DNA from: Helicobacter_D ganmani
GTDB taxonomy: Bacteria; Campylobacterota; Campylobacteria; Campylobacterales; Helicobacteraceae
NCBI RefSeq assembly: GCF_965138225.1
Contig: NZ_CBCSAX010000026.1
Reading direction: 5' to 3' (one strand)
DNA length: 15,160 bases
Positions 6,989 to 14,808 of this stretch are shown one piece after another. Position 1 is the first letter of the stretch. Each line of letters starts with the position of its first letter. The position numbers and the translations under genes are program-made. The notes under the pieces were generated by a model. The model had not been told where the DNA came from. It made no database searches and saw only the letters and a program-made list of their open reading frames with translations.

Positions 6989-8359
6989 TTACTTCTTTTC
7001 CGCTTTATTTGCCATTTTCTGCTCTAAATACTTCGTGTGAATCACTCCTCTCTTAAAATCTTCATTTTTCATCATTTCCTGATGAAAAGCAATCGTTGTC
7101 TTGATTCCCTCAATGCAAAACTCATCTAAAGCACGCGACATTCTTGCAATTGCTTCTTTGCGATTCTTGCCCCATACAATCAGTTTGCCAATCATAGAAT
7201 CATAAAACATTGGCACAACATAGCCCGCATATGCGTGCGTATCAAGACGCACATTACCACCACCGGGCGCAATCCATTTTGTAATTTTACCCGCTGAAGG
7301 ATAAAATTTCACAGGATCTTCTGCTGTAATTCTACATTCCATTGCACAACCTTTGAAATGGATTTCCTCTTGTTTGGGCAAACTCTGCCCTTCTGCGATT
7401 CTAATCATCAGTTCAATAATATCTAGCCCACTGACTAGCTCGCTTACAGGGTGTTCTACTTGCAAGCGTGTATTCATCTCCATAAAATAAAAATTTTGAT
7501 TGGAATCTAGCAAAAATTCATAAGTACCTGCACCCACATATTTAATCGCCTTTGTCGCAGTAATAGCAGTTTGCAATAGTTTCTCACGTGTTTTTGGCTC
7601 TAATGTAGGGGCGGGGGATTCTTCAATAAGCTTTTGATGTCGCCTCTGCAATGAGCAATCTCTCTCTCCTACATGTAAAACATTGCCGTGTTTATCTGCA
7701 AGAATCTGCACTTCAATGTGTTTTGGCTGGTCAATGAATTTTTCCATATAAATTGTGCCATCACCAAACGCACTAATCGCTTCACTTTCTGCTGCAAGAT
7801 AGGCGTTGAACATATTTTCTTCTTTTTCTACAATACGCATTCCACGCCCACCACCTCCTGCTGCAGCCTTTAAAATCACAGGATAGCCAATTTCCTTGGC
7901 AAGTTTCAAGGCTTCTTCTTTGGAGGAAACTGCGCCATCACTACCCGGAATCACAGGCACACCTGCATTTTTCATTACTTCTTTAGCTTTGCTTTTGTCG
8001 CTCATTAACGCCATTACATCAGGATTTGGTCCTATAAACTCCATCTTATGGTGCTTACAAATTTCAACAAAATTTTGATTCTCACTCAAAAATCCATATC
8101 CGGGAAAGATTGCGTCTGCATTAAAGAGTTCCGCAGCAGAAATAATGGCTGGAATATTGAGATAACTTTCGCTTGATTTATCCCCGCCAATACACACTTT
8201 TGCATCTGCTAAATCCAAATAATGTGCGTCTTTATCCGCTGTGGAATACACTACAATGGCTTTTTTTTCCATTTCTTTAATCGTGCGAATCGCCCTTAAG
8301 GCAATTTCTCCGCGATTAGCAATTAAAATGGTATGAATTTCTTTTTGTGTTTCTTGCAT
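6989..8359 (-). CDS. accC: Acetyl-CoA carboxylase biotin carboxylase subunit
   Basis: A 456-residue ATP-grasp biotin carboxylase that carboxylates the biotin on AccB in the first step of fatty-acid synthesis. Visible motifs are ILIANRGEIALRAIRT (11-26), KAAAGGGGRGMRIV (164-177, ATP glycine loop), HIEVQILAD, GERDCSLQRRHQKLIEESPAP (231-251) and MEMNTRLQVEHPVSE (293-307, metal and catalytic residues). Length is normal. Its ATG overlaps the accB stop by 1 nt (TAATG), so the two are translationally coupled. The C-terminus has a short Lys-rich tail. Confidence 0.96.
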   Translation of the reverse strand: MQETQKEIHTILIANRGEIALRAIRTIKEMEKKAIVVYSTADKDAHYLDLADAKVCIGGDKSSESYLNIPAIISAAELFNADAIFPGYGFLSENQNFVEICKHHKMEFIGPNPDVMALMSDKSKAKEVMKNAGVPVIPGSDGAVSSKEEALKLAKEIGYPVILKAAAGGGGRGMRIVEKEENMFNAYLAAESEAISAFGDGTIYMEKFIDQPKHIEVQILADKHGNVLHVGERDCSLQRRHQKLIEESPAPTLEPKTREKLLQTAITATKAIKYVGAGTYEFLLDSNQNFYFMEMNTRLQVEHPVSELVSGLDIIELMIRIAEGQSLPKQEEIHFKGCAMECRITAEDPVKFYPSAGKITKWIAPGGGNVRLDTHAYAGYVVPMFYDSMIGKLIVWGKNRKEAIARMSRALDEFCIEGIKTTIAFHQEMMKNEDFKRGVIHTKYLEQKMANKAEKK

Positions 8360-8826
8360 TAGATTCTCTCCACCACAAACAAGGGGGAATTATATTCCAC
8401 AGGCGTCGCATCACTTGGAATAATTTCTTTGATAATGCAATCAAACTCTGCTTCAATCTCATTCATAATCTTCATTGCTTCTATGATTCCTAATGTTTGT
8501 CCTTTTTTGACTTTATCTCCTGCATTCACATATGCTGGAGTATCGGGCGAAGGACAACGATAAAATGTGCCGACCATTGGAGAATTAATCGTCTCTCCTA
8601 CTAAAATCGGCGCAACTGGAGCAGAAGCGACAGGGGCGATTTGTGGAAGGCTTTGTGGGGCTTGCAAAGTCGCGCTAGGAGCATTTTGCGATTCTACAAC
8701 CACTGCTGTTGCGCAATTTTGCCCTTTCTGAAGTTTAATGGTTGAATTTTCTTGTGAAATACTAAGACGATTCAGATTACTTGCATCAAAGATTTCTATA
8801 AGTTCTTTTATCTCTTTAAAATTCAT
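8359..8826 (-). CDS. accB: Biotin carboxyl carrier protein of acetyl-CoA carboxylase
   Basis: A 155-residue BCCP. An N-terminal helical segment (1-33) is followed by a flexible Ala/Pro/Gln-rich linker (about 45-75). The biotinyl domain starts at INSPMVGTFYR (80-90) and contains the biotinylation motif EAMKIMNEIE with target Lys119. The biotin arm moves between AccC and the carboxyltransferase. First gene of accBC, divergent from dcd across 112 nt. The ATG has an AAGG about 7 nt upstream. Confidence 0.95.
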   Translation of the reverse strand: MNFKEIKELIEIFDASNLNRLSISQENSTIKLQKGQNCATAVVVESQNAPSATLQAPQSLPQIAPVASAPVAPILVGETINSPMVGTFYRCPSPDTPAYVNAGDKVKKGQTLGIIEAMKIMNEIEAEFDCIIKEIIPSDATPVEYNSPLFVVERI

Positions 8827-8896
8827 TCTTAAGCCTTTTTGAAATAGATTCCCAAATTCCTTTGTTATCCAAAAGAATTTTACTGATTTAATCTGT

Positions 8897-8902
8897 TATA
8901 AT
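8897..8902 (+). promoter_or_regulatory. dcd promoter (extended -10)
   Basis: TGTTATAAT is a consensus extended -10 (TG-N-TATAAT). The predicted start is near 8909, giving a leader of about 30 nt that contains AAGGA before the dcd ATG. Confidence 0.65.
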
Positions 8903-8938
8903 ATCATAATTTAATTTAAAAAATAAATAAGGAATCAA

Positions 8939-9499
8939 ATGGGATTAAAAGAAGACCGATGGATTCGCGAAATGGCGCAAAAATATGCAATGATTGAACC
9001 TTTTTGCGAAAATCAAGTGGGGCAAGGCGTTGTGAGTTTTGGATTATCAAGCTATGGCTATGATATTCGCGTGAGCAATGAGTTTAAGATTTTTACCAAC
9101 ATTAATGCAATGGTGGTAGATCCAAAGAATTTTGACGCAGCAAATGTAGTAGATTTTGTTGGCGATGTGTGTATCGTGCCACCCAACTCCTTTGCGCTTG
9201 CAAGAACGATTGAATACTTTAAGATTCCACGCAATATTTTAGCCATTTGTCTAGGAAAAAGCACCTATGCGCGATGTGGAATCATTGTCAATGTTACGCC
9301 TTTTGAGCCGGAATTTGAGGGACACATTACAATTGAGATTAGCAACACCACGCCGCTTCCTGCCAAAATCTACGCAAACGAGGGAATTGCACAGGTGTTG
9401 TTTTTGGAGGGAGACGCGCCTTGCGAAGTCAGCTATAAAGACAAAAAAGGCAAATACCAAAACCAACAGGGCATTACCCTGCCAAGAATCTTAAAATAA
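8939..9499 (+). CDS. dcd: dCTP deaminase
   Basis: A 186-residue enzyme of the dUTPase-like trimeric fold that deaminates dCTP to dUTP in thymidylate supply. SSYGYDIRV (37-45), GKSTYARCGI (106-115) and the catalytic segment PFEPEFEGHITIEISN (121-136; Glu127 by analogy with the E. coli catalytic Glu) are diagnostic. C-terminal KGKYQNQQGITLPR is typical of the group and closes the active site. The ATG has AAGGA upstream. Monocistronic, divergent from accB and convergent with kpsC. Confidence 0.96.
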   Translation: MGLKEDRWIREMAQKYAMIEPFCENQVGQGVVSFGLSSYGYDIRVSNEFKIFTNINAMVVDPKNFDAANVVDFVGDVCIVPPNSFALARTIEYFKIPRNILAICLGKSTYARCGIIVNVTPFEPEFEGHITIEISNTTPLPAKIYANEGIAQVLFLEGDAPCEVSYKDKKGKYQNQQGITLPRILK

Positions 9500-9512
9500 C
9501 GAGTCCTTGCAA

Positions 9513-9531
9513 GACTTGACTTAATCAAGTC
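9513..9531. terminator. Possible terminator hairpin between dcd and kpsC
   Basis: GACTTGA (9513-9519) and TCAAGTC (9525-9531) form a 7-bp perfect stem with a 5-nt loop, 14 nt after the dcd stop in the convergent gap. There is no U-run on either side, so it may only mark or stabilise an mRNA end. Confidence 0.3.
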
Positions 9532-9598
9532 GCAGCAATCTATCCTCAAATTAAGAAAAAACTTTTGCAATGGAATCGCAAAGTAAAAAGCAAGAATC

Positions 9599-11638
9599 TT
9601 ACCGCTTAAAGCCCCTAAAAAGCCTTTGGATTTTTCTTGAAACAAACGAATAAAGCCAAATCTTAAAAGCATAAAACTTGTGAGTCTGAATCCTTTGTCT
9701 CTCTTGCCCCAACGCTTCTATCAATACGCTTGGCGCGCAAAGCTCTAGTGTTTTGGGGTGGATATAACGCGGATAGAGGAGATATGTTCCGCAAAATAAT
9801 TCCTCTAAGCTTAGTTTGCGATTCCGCCTTGCGCAAGTTTGTTTATCCTGTGTTAGCCCCCAACCCGCATAAAAAGGCATTCCATAAGTAACAACCTTTT
9901 TGCCATACAACAAAGCCTCAAACCCACTAAGCGAAGTGAGTGTATGCACCTCCTCTACGACTTCTATCACAGAGGGCAAACTCACTCTTTCAAGAATCTC
10001 ATCGCAATACTTTAATGCAACTTGTGGTGCAATATGCCCCGTGCGATTCCCACTTAACACATCGGGGTGGGGCTTGTAGAGGATATAGCTCTGTGGATTT
10101 TCCTCTCTTGCTTGTTGCAACAAAGAAAGATTTGTTCTCCCCGCTGCACCAAAACGAATCGAAGCATCATCTTCTACCTGTCCGACAACAAGAATCTTCG
10201 GCTTCTCTTGCGGAAGATTAAGAATTGCGTGAGAATCAATATTGTATTTACTGATTTTTTTCTTTAGGATTTGCTCTTTTAAATCCTTTGCCTCTTCCAA
10301 AATCTCGTGCGAAAATTGTGTATTTTGCAAAATCTCCTCTAGTCTGCTTGGTGCAGTAGAATCAAAATAAATTCCTCTATCATCAAAAACCAAAGAAAAA
10401 GGGCGTGTGAGGTCAGAACCTAAAGCTAGTGAGCGGATAAAGCCATCTTCTACGCGAACTAGAGGAATCGCATTTGTCTTTGCATAGGATTCTAACGCAC
10501 TAAACTCCTTTCTACCCCAAACAAAAATCACACTCTCCTTATCCAAACCCTTTTTTAAAGCCAAGTCTAAAGCATTTGCCCAAAGAGGATTGATGAAAAT
10601 GATATTTTGCGGTTGAAATTCCTTTAAAAAGGGTTGAATGAAATTAGGTTTTTTTCGCGAATATCCAAAAAGGAAATGGTGTTTCCAAAGAGAGAATCCA
10701 AACATAAAAGCCTTTTTGGAGCTCTTTTTGTAACGATATTTTTTAATCGTTTCTAAAGTATCCAAAATATCGCTTTTGCGGTTGTAGATAGGATTAAAAT
10801 ACCGCGCATAGAGGATATAACTTGCAGCAAAAACCTCCTCTAAACTTAGTTTGCGATTCCGCCTTGCGCAAGTTTGTTTATCCTGTGTTAGCCCCCAACC
10901 CGCATAAAAAGGCATTCCAAAGCACACACACTCACAGCCTACAAGCAAAGATTCAAAACCCATTTGCGAAGTTTTTGTATAGACTTTGTCAAAACATTTC
11001 AGCAAAGAAATCGGATTAAAATCCTCTGTTATCACTTCACAAAAGGGTGGAATCTCGTGCTTAAGAATATCGGATTGCCGCTTGCCACTTAGGACATCGG
11101 GGTGAATTTTCAGATAAATTTTTGCGCCTTTATTTTCTTTGTATGCGGATTCTATCATCTCACTTGTGCTAAATTTCTCCCCATAACCATACAACAAGCT
11201 AGAATCTTGATTCGTCTGCGCAATAATCAAGATTTTTTTCTTGCTAGAATCTTTGGCAAAATAATCCTGTGGAAGCATTTTGGAACAATTATACTTGGAA
11301 ATATTATACTGCACAATGCGACGCATTGCTTCCCTTGCAGTCGCAAGAAGTTTTGGGTCGGAATCAAAATCATAGGTGTTGAGTAAATTTTCTAATGTGC
11401 TAGGGCTTGTCGCGTCATAATAGATTCCAAGCTTATCCTCTACAACACTGAATCTTGGGGAATTTTCCACTCCAAGCCCGAGTGAGCGGACAAAACCATC
11501 TTCAAGCAATGTCAAATCACCACCAAAAATTTTATGACACATTACAGCAAATTTTCCTGTTTTTTTGCGTCCCCAACCCTTAAAGTTTTTTGTGGTAAAA
11601 ATTTGCAAAAGATTATAAAAATAATAATTTTGAAACAT
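9599..11638 (-). CDS. kpsC: Capsule polysaccharide beta-Kdo transferase KpsC (two modules)
   Basis: A 679-residue cytoplasmic glycosyltransferase that, in the family, builds the poly-beta-Kdo linker on the lipid anchor of group 2 type capsules. Two homologous modules are visible: TLLEDGFVRSLGLG (43-56) with GIYYDATSPS (71-80), and RVEDGFIRSLALG (about 395-407) with GIYFDSTAPS. Each ends in an identical PFYAGWGLTQDK...LSLEE stretch, residues 240-267 and 585-612. These match the GT99 and GT107 modules. Length agrees with Campylobacter KpsC. ATG start with a close AGGGA; the upstream region holds a TATAAT. It is divergent from the TagF-like cassette, which marks this as an edge of a capsule locus; kpsS and the exporter genes are not in the window. 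Confidence 0.93.
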   Translation of the reverse strand: MFQNYYFYNLLQIFTTKNFKGWGRKKTGKFAVMCHKIFGGDLTLLEDGFVRSLGLGVENSPRFSVVEDKLGIYYDATSPSTLENLLNTYDFDSDPKLLATAREAMRRIVQYNISKYNCSKMLPQDYFAKDSSKKKILIIAQTNQDSSLLYGYGEKFSTSEMIESAYKENKGAKIYLKIHPDVLSGKRQSDILKHEIPPFCEVITEDFNPISLLKCFDKVYTKTSQMGFESLLVGCECVCFGMPFYAGWGLTQDKQTCARRNRKLSLEEVFAASYILYARYFNPIYNRKSDILDTLETIKKYRYKKSSKKAFMFGFSLWKHHFLFGYSRKKPNFIQPFLKEFQPQNIIFINPLWANALDLALKKGLDKESVIFVWGRKEFSALESYAKTNAIPLVRVEDGFIRSLALGSDLTRPFSLVFDDRGIYFDSTAPSRLEEILQNTQFSHEILEEAKDLKEQILKKKISKYNIDSHAILNLPQEKPKILVVGQVEDDASIRFGAAGRTNLSLLQQAREENPQSYILYKPHPDVLSGNRTGHIAPQVALKYCDEILERVSLPSVIEVVEEVHTLTSLSGFEALLYGKKVVTYGMPFYAGWGLTQDKQTCARRNRKLSLEELFCGTYLLYPRYIHPKTLELCAPSVLIEALGQERQRIQTHKFYAFKIWLYSFVSRKIQRLFRGFKR
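9801..9884 (+). repeat. Internal direct repeat of kpsC, copy 2 (C-terminal module)
   Basis: 84 nt matching 10836-10919 with a single mismatch (G at 9809, A in the other copy). The spacing is 1035 nt, exactly 345 codons. It encodes the conserved end of the second transferase module. Confidence 0.95.
10836..10919 (+). repeat. Internal direct repeat of kpsC, copy 1 (N-terminal module)
   Basis: Partner of 9801-9884: 83 of 84 bases identical, which is far more than the surrounding module sequence shows. This suggests gene conversion between the modules. Confidence 0.95.
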
Positions 11639-11682
11639 TCCCTAAAGCCTAAATTTATGTATTTTATGGAATCATTCCTACA

Positions 11683-11690
11683 ATTATAAC
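11683..11690. promoter_or_regulatory. Overlapping divergent -10 boxes, kpsC and TagF-like cassette
   Basis: ATTATAAC reads TATAAT on the minus strand (11683-11688), toward kpsC with about a 38-nt leader, and TATAAC on the plus strand (11685-11690), toward the TagF-like gene with only about a 12-nt leader. The two polymerases would compete. An 11-nt palindrome GGAATCATTCC (11668-11678) lies next to it. Confidence 0.4.
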
Positions 11691-11708
11691 TAAATTTCAG
11701 AGAATCCC

Positions 11709-12746
11709 TTGCCTTATTTGCTTTCTTTATTTTTAAAAATCTTTGTTTTTGTTTTTTCTTTTGTGAAAAAAGACGGAATCACGCTCGTTTTTTCTGATAC
11801 GAGCCTTGCTTATTCTAATCTCTCTTGCATTCAAAATACACTTGATTTGCGCAAGATTCCTTATAAAGTCTGCAAAAACAATAAATCACTTTCAACACTC
11901 TTTTTGCTTTTGAAATCCAAAATCATTTTGCTAGACCAAAGCAACTTTTTTTTATCTCATCTAAAATTAAAAAGCGATAGTATTGTGATTCAACTTTGGC
12001 ATGGTGGGGGCTTATACAAGAAAGTTGCGTTTGATATTTGCACCAATGCGCAAGATTTCAAAAGGGCAAAAAGGATTCACAAAAACACGCGTTTTGTCAA
12101 TATTTCAGATGAAAAGCTCAAAGCAGATTATGCGCGAATGTTTAATGTCAAAGAATCCCAAATTTTAAGCTTCGGACTTCCAAGACTTGACCGATTCTTT
12201 CAAATCCATTCTACAAAAAACAAGCAAGAATTTCTGCAGAAATATCCCGCATTAAAAGGCAAAAAAATCTATCTCTATGCACCAACTTTTAGAGAATCAC
12301 GCAAAAGACGTGAGGGAGAAATCCTGCTTGATGTGCCAAAAATCAACCGAACTTTTGACGACAAAGTCATCATCGTGCGAAGCCACCCAAGCCTAAAACT
12401 TGCCAATCAAGACTTTATCAATGTTAGCTATGAGCCTTTAGAATGGATTTTAAGCATCAGCGACGCACTGATTAGCGACTATTCGTCTATTATTTTTGAT
12501 TTTGCATTTTTTCATCGCCCCATTTTGCTTTATGTGCCGGATTTAGAGGATTATCTCGCTTCCAATCGCCCGCTTTATCGCACTCCAGAGGAATTAGTCG
12601 GCAGAGAAAATGTCGCTTACACACAAGAGGAATTGATTTTGGCAATGCAACAAGAAACCTCTCATTGTCTTTGGGAAGAATATATGGAATCTTGCAAAGG
12701 AGATTCCAGCGCAAAAGTAGTAGATTTTATGTTAAAATTGCTTTAA
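11709..12746 (+). CDS. CDP-glycerol/ribitol glycerophosphotransferase-family protein (TagB/TagF-like)
   Basis: A 345-residue polyol-phosphate transferase of the CDP-glycerol:poly(glycerophosphate) glycerophosphotransferase family. IQLWHGGGLYKK (94-105) holds the conserved His of the HG motif. YAPTFRE (190-196), VRSHPS (223-228) with the second conserved His, and SDYSSIIFDF (256-265) follow in the family order. The N-terminus (2-19) is hydrophobic and could associate with the membrane, where this family extends lipid-linked polymers. The start is TTG (11709-11711), the only bacterial start codon between the upstream stop at 11691 and the conserved region; no good SD is seen. First gene of a three-gene plus-strand set. 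The donor (CDP-glycerol, CDP-ribitol or another CDP-polyol) is not determined by sequence. Confidence 0.85.
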   Translation: MPYLLSLFLKIFVFVFSFVKKDGITLVFSDTSLAYSNLSCIQNTLDLRKIPYKVCKNNKSLSTLFLLLKSKIILLDQSNFFLSHLKLKSDSIVIQLWHGGGLYKKVAFDICTNAQDFKRAKRIHKNTRFVNISDEKLKADYARMFNVKESQILSFGLPRLDRFFQIHSTKNKQEFLQKYPALKGKKIYLYAPTFRESRKRREGEILLDVPKINRTFDDKVIIVRSHPSLKLANQDFINVSYEPLEWILSISDALISDYSSIIFDFAFFHRPILLYVPDLEDYLASNRPLYRTPEELVGRENVAYTQEELILAMQQETSHCLWEEYMESCKGDSSAKVVDFMLKLL

Positions 12747-12773
12747 TTCAAGAGAAACCATATAAGGATAAAT

Positions 12774-13499
12774 TTGAAAAACATCGTTGTAATTTTTGCA
12801 GGTGGCACAGGACAAAGAATGAACCACAAAAGTGGAATCCCCAAACAATTCTTAACCATTGGCGGGATTCCTGTGATTATCCATACTTTAAAAATTTTTG
12901 AAAGTCATCACAAAATAGACAAAATCCTTGTTGTTTGCCTAGAATCTTATATCCCCAAACTACAAGCAGAAATCTCCAAATACCAAATCTCCAAAATTGC
13001 AGAGATAATCCCCGGTGGAGTGAGCGGGCAGGAATCTATCTTTTTGGGATTGCAATGTGCCAAAAAATACTCCAAAAATCCGCGTGATATTGTCCTAATC
13101 CACGATGGTGTCCGCCCCCTCATCACGCACGAGGAAATTACCCAAAATCTTGCTTGCGTAGAGCAACACGGCAATGCAATTAGTGCTTCAAAAACTTATG
13201 AAACTATTGCGCTTAAAGGGGAGGCGGGGGAAATCCAAACGATTTTTGATAGAGAGGAATGTATGGTGGCAAAAGCCCCACAAAGCTTTATTTTGGAGGA
13301 GATTTTAAGGGTTCATCATCGCGCCAAAAAGGAAAAGCGAAGCTTCATTGATACGGCTTCTATGGCAAACTTCTATGGAATCCCATTGCATTTTGTAGAA
13401 TGTTCGGTTTGTAATGTCAAACTCACCACAGCTATGGATTATTATTTGATAGAATCCATTATGAAAACACGTGATGTAGAAAACATTTTTGGAATCTAA
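12774..13499 (+). CDS. IspD/TarI-family CTP:polyol-phosphate cytidylyltransferase
   Basis: A 241-residue nucleotidyltransferase. VIFAGGTGQRM (6-16) with PKQF (23-26) is the CTP-binding loop and HDGVRP (110-115) the metal/CTP site, both typical of IspD and of TarI/Bcs1. AKAPQSF and FIDTASMA complete the pattern. FAGG-TGQRMN followed by GIPKQF is closer to TarI-type ribitol-phosphate enzymes than to MEP-pathway IspD, and the partner gene upstream uses CDP-activated polyols, so a CDP-polyol product is inferred. TTG start (12774-12776) with AAGGA upstream. It begins 27 nt after the transferase gene. A housekeeping IspD role is the main alternative. Confidence 0.82.
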   Translation: MKNIVVIFAGGTGQRMNHKSGIPKQFLTIGGIPVIIHTLKIFESHHKIDKILVVCLESYIPKLQAEISKYQISKIAEIIPGGVSGQESIFLGLQCAKKYSKNPRDIVLIHDGVRPLITHEEITQNLACVEQHGNAISASKTYETIALKGEAGEIQTIFDREECMVAKAPQSFILEEILRVHHRAKKEKRSFIDTASMANFYGIPLHFVECSVCNVKLTTAMDYYLIESIMKTRDVENIFGI

Positions 13500-13500
13500 A

Positions 13501-14538
13501 ATGACTGCAAAACTCTTAAGAGATGGTGCATTAAGGCTCAAAGAAAACTTCGCACATTGGTTTGCCTCCCTAGAGAACCAAACACTTCTTATCAGCGGTG
13601 GAAGCGGCTTGATTGGCTCTATGTTTATCAGCGTTCTTTTGCGCAATGTAAAAAACATTAAAATTTATTGCACGACAAGAAATAAAAAAAGGGCTTTGGA
13701 AAGATTCCAGACTTTGGGCATTTCAATCAATCCTCAATGCGATTCTTTAATGTTCATTGAAGATTACAAAGAATGCTTAGAAAAAATAGATTATCTCCTA
13801 TGTTGCGCCTCACCTACGCAAAGTCAGTATTTCGTAGATTCTCCTGTGGAAACAATAGAAACAATTTACCAGCACACGAAAGATTTGTTAGAATTAGCAA
13901 AAAAGAATCAAAGCAAAAAAATCGTTTTTTTATCCACTATGGAAGTCTATGGGGAGACAAAAGAAAAAAATGTGCGTGAGGAGGATTTGGGCGTGCTTCC
14001 TGTGCTAAACCCTAGAAACTGCTATCCTGCCGCCAAGCGATTGTGTGAGCATTTGATGATTGCTTATGCGACGCAATATTCCTTGAATATCTGTATCTTG
14101 CGCTTAAGTCAAGTCATAGGGGCAGGAGTGAGCAAAGAAGACCAGCGCGTCTATATGGCGTTTTTGAACCAAGCCTTAGAAAAAGGCGAAATTACCCTGC
14201 TCACAAAAGGGGAGACGAAACGCAATTATTTAGATGTTTTTGACGCTTCAAGTGGAATCTTATTGGGACTTTTGGACAAAAACACAACGGGTATTTACAA
14301 TCTTGCCAATCCTAACATTTTTATCAGCATTTTGGAGCTTGCAAAGCAAATCGCAAAGGAAGTAGGCAGCAAAAAAGGCGTAGAGATTCCAATTAAGCAA
14401 TGCCAAAAGGCGAATCTTTCGGCTTTTCTACCTCCTTTTGAAAGAAGTTTGGATACTTCTAAGCTCCAAAATTTAGGGTGGAAGCCGCTTTTTAGCCTAG
14501 AGGAGAGCATTGGCTCTATGCTAGAAAGTTTGGAATAA
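13501..14538 (+). CDS. Extended SDR NAD-dependent epimerase/dehydratase/reductase
   Basis: A 345-residue extended short-chain dehydrogenase. LLISGGSGLIGS (29-40) is the NAD(P)-binding glycine motif. STMEVYG (145-151) holds the Ser/Thr, and YPAAKR (175-180) is the YxxxK catalytic pair. YLDVFDASSGILLGL and GIYNLANP are typical of sugar-nucleotide epimerases and dehydratases. I prefer ATG 13501, two bases after the cytidylyltransferase stop with GGA upstream; an in-frame TTG at 13489 would add four residues and overlap the previous gene. By position it should make or modify the polyol-phosphate or sugar used by the two preceding genes. In H. influenzae Bcs1/Acs1 an SDR reductase is fused to a TarI domain, a functional parallel only, as that SDR is shorter. 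The substrate is unknown. Confidence 0.85.
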   Translation: MTAKLLRDGALRLKENFAHWFASLENQTLLISGGSGLIGSMFISVLLRNVKNIKIYCTTRNKKRALERFQTLGISINPQCDSLMFIEDYKECLEKIDYLLCCASPTQSQYFVDSPVETIETIYQHTKDLLELAKKNQSKKIVFLSTMEVYGETKEKNVREEDLGVLPVLNPRNCYPAAKRLCEHLMIAYATQYSLNICILRLSQVIGAGVSKEDQRVYMAFLNQALEKGEITLLTKGETKRNYLDVFDASSGILLGLLDKNTTGIYNLANPNIFISILELAKQIAKEVGSKKGVEIPIKQCQKANLSAFLPPFERSLDTSKLQNLGWKPLFSLEESIGSMLESLE

Positions 14539-14700
14539 AGCTTGAATTCGCAAGAAATCTCCTTGCGTTCTTGCGAGAACTTTGGTTTTCTATCATTGCG
14601 AGAATTACTTACAATTCGTAGCACTGCACAAATCCATAAGTTGAACAATCAAAAATATTTAATAGAGAGAATCTAAAAACTAAAGAAAAATGGGCTTTGA
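14539..14700. other. Gene-less stretch with two hairpins after the capsule cassette
   Basis: No credible ORF. TCGCAAGAA (14548-14556) pairs with TTCTTGCGA (14568-14576), a 9-bp stem with an 11-nt loop, 10 nt after the SDR stop; only a weak T-run follows. A second imperfect hairpin is built around GAATT/AATTC (14602-14617). The word TTGCGAGAA occurs in both, so the pair may be remnants of a small dispersed repeat. The first hairpin may end the capsule transcript. Confidence 0.4.
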
Positions 14701-14704
14701 GACT

Positions 14705-14731
14705 AAAACCACTCCCGCTTAAAGTGGCTTT
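14705..14731 (-). terminator. Terminator-like hairpin of the small-peptide transcript
   Basis: On the minus strand AAAGCCACT pairs with AGTGGTTTT around a 9-nt loop, a 9-bp stem with one G-U pair that includes the T-run. On the plus strand the same position is an A-C mismatch, so the structure favours a minus-strand RNA. It lies about 80 nt after the small ORF. Confidence 0.45.
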
Positions 14732-14808
14732 AGATTTACAAGGGATTTAAGGCTTTTATAAGCGGAGGTGGCATAAAATCAAAATGTTGAAATTATTAAT
14801 GCTTATCT

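Noticed and set aside
8827..8896. accB promoter
   Set aside because: Only a poor ATAACA-type -10 could be found on the minus strand; not strong enough to list.
9433..9672. 79-codon minus-strand ORF across the dcd-kpsC convergent gap
   Set aside because: Overlaps the 3' ends of both genes and reads the complement of conserved Dcd sequence; no support.
13305..13658. 117-codon minus-strand ORF across the cytidylyltransferase-SDR junction
   Set aside because: Antisense to two clear genes in one operon; no family features.
14548..14576. 9-bp hairpin as a firm terminator of the capsule operon
   Set aside because: Stem is good but the following T-run is weak and delayed, so it is reported only as part of the gene-less stretch.
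14295..14648. 117-codon minus-strand ORF over the end of the SDR gene
   Set aside because: Mostly antisense to SDR coding sequence, no SD; the part outside the gene is the hairpin region.
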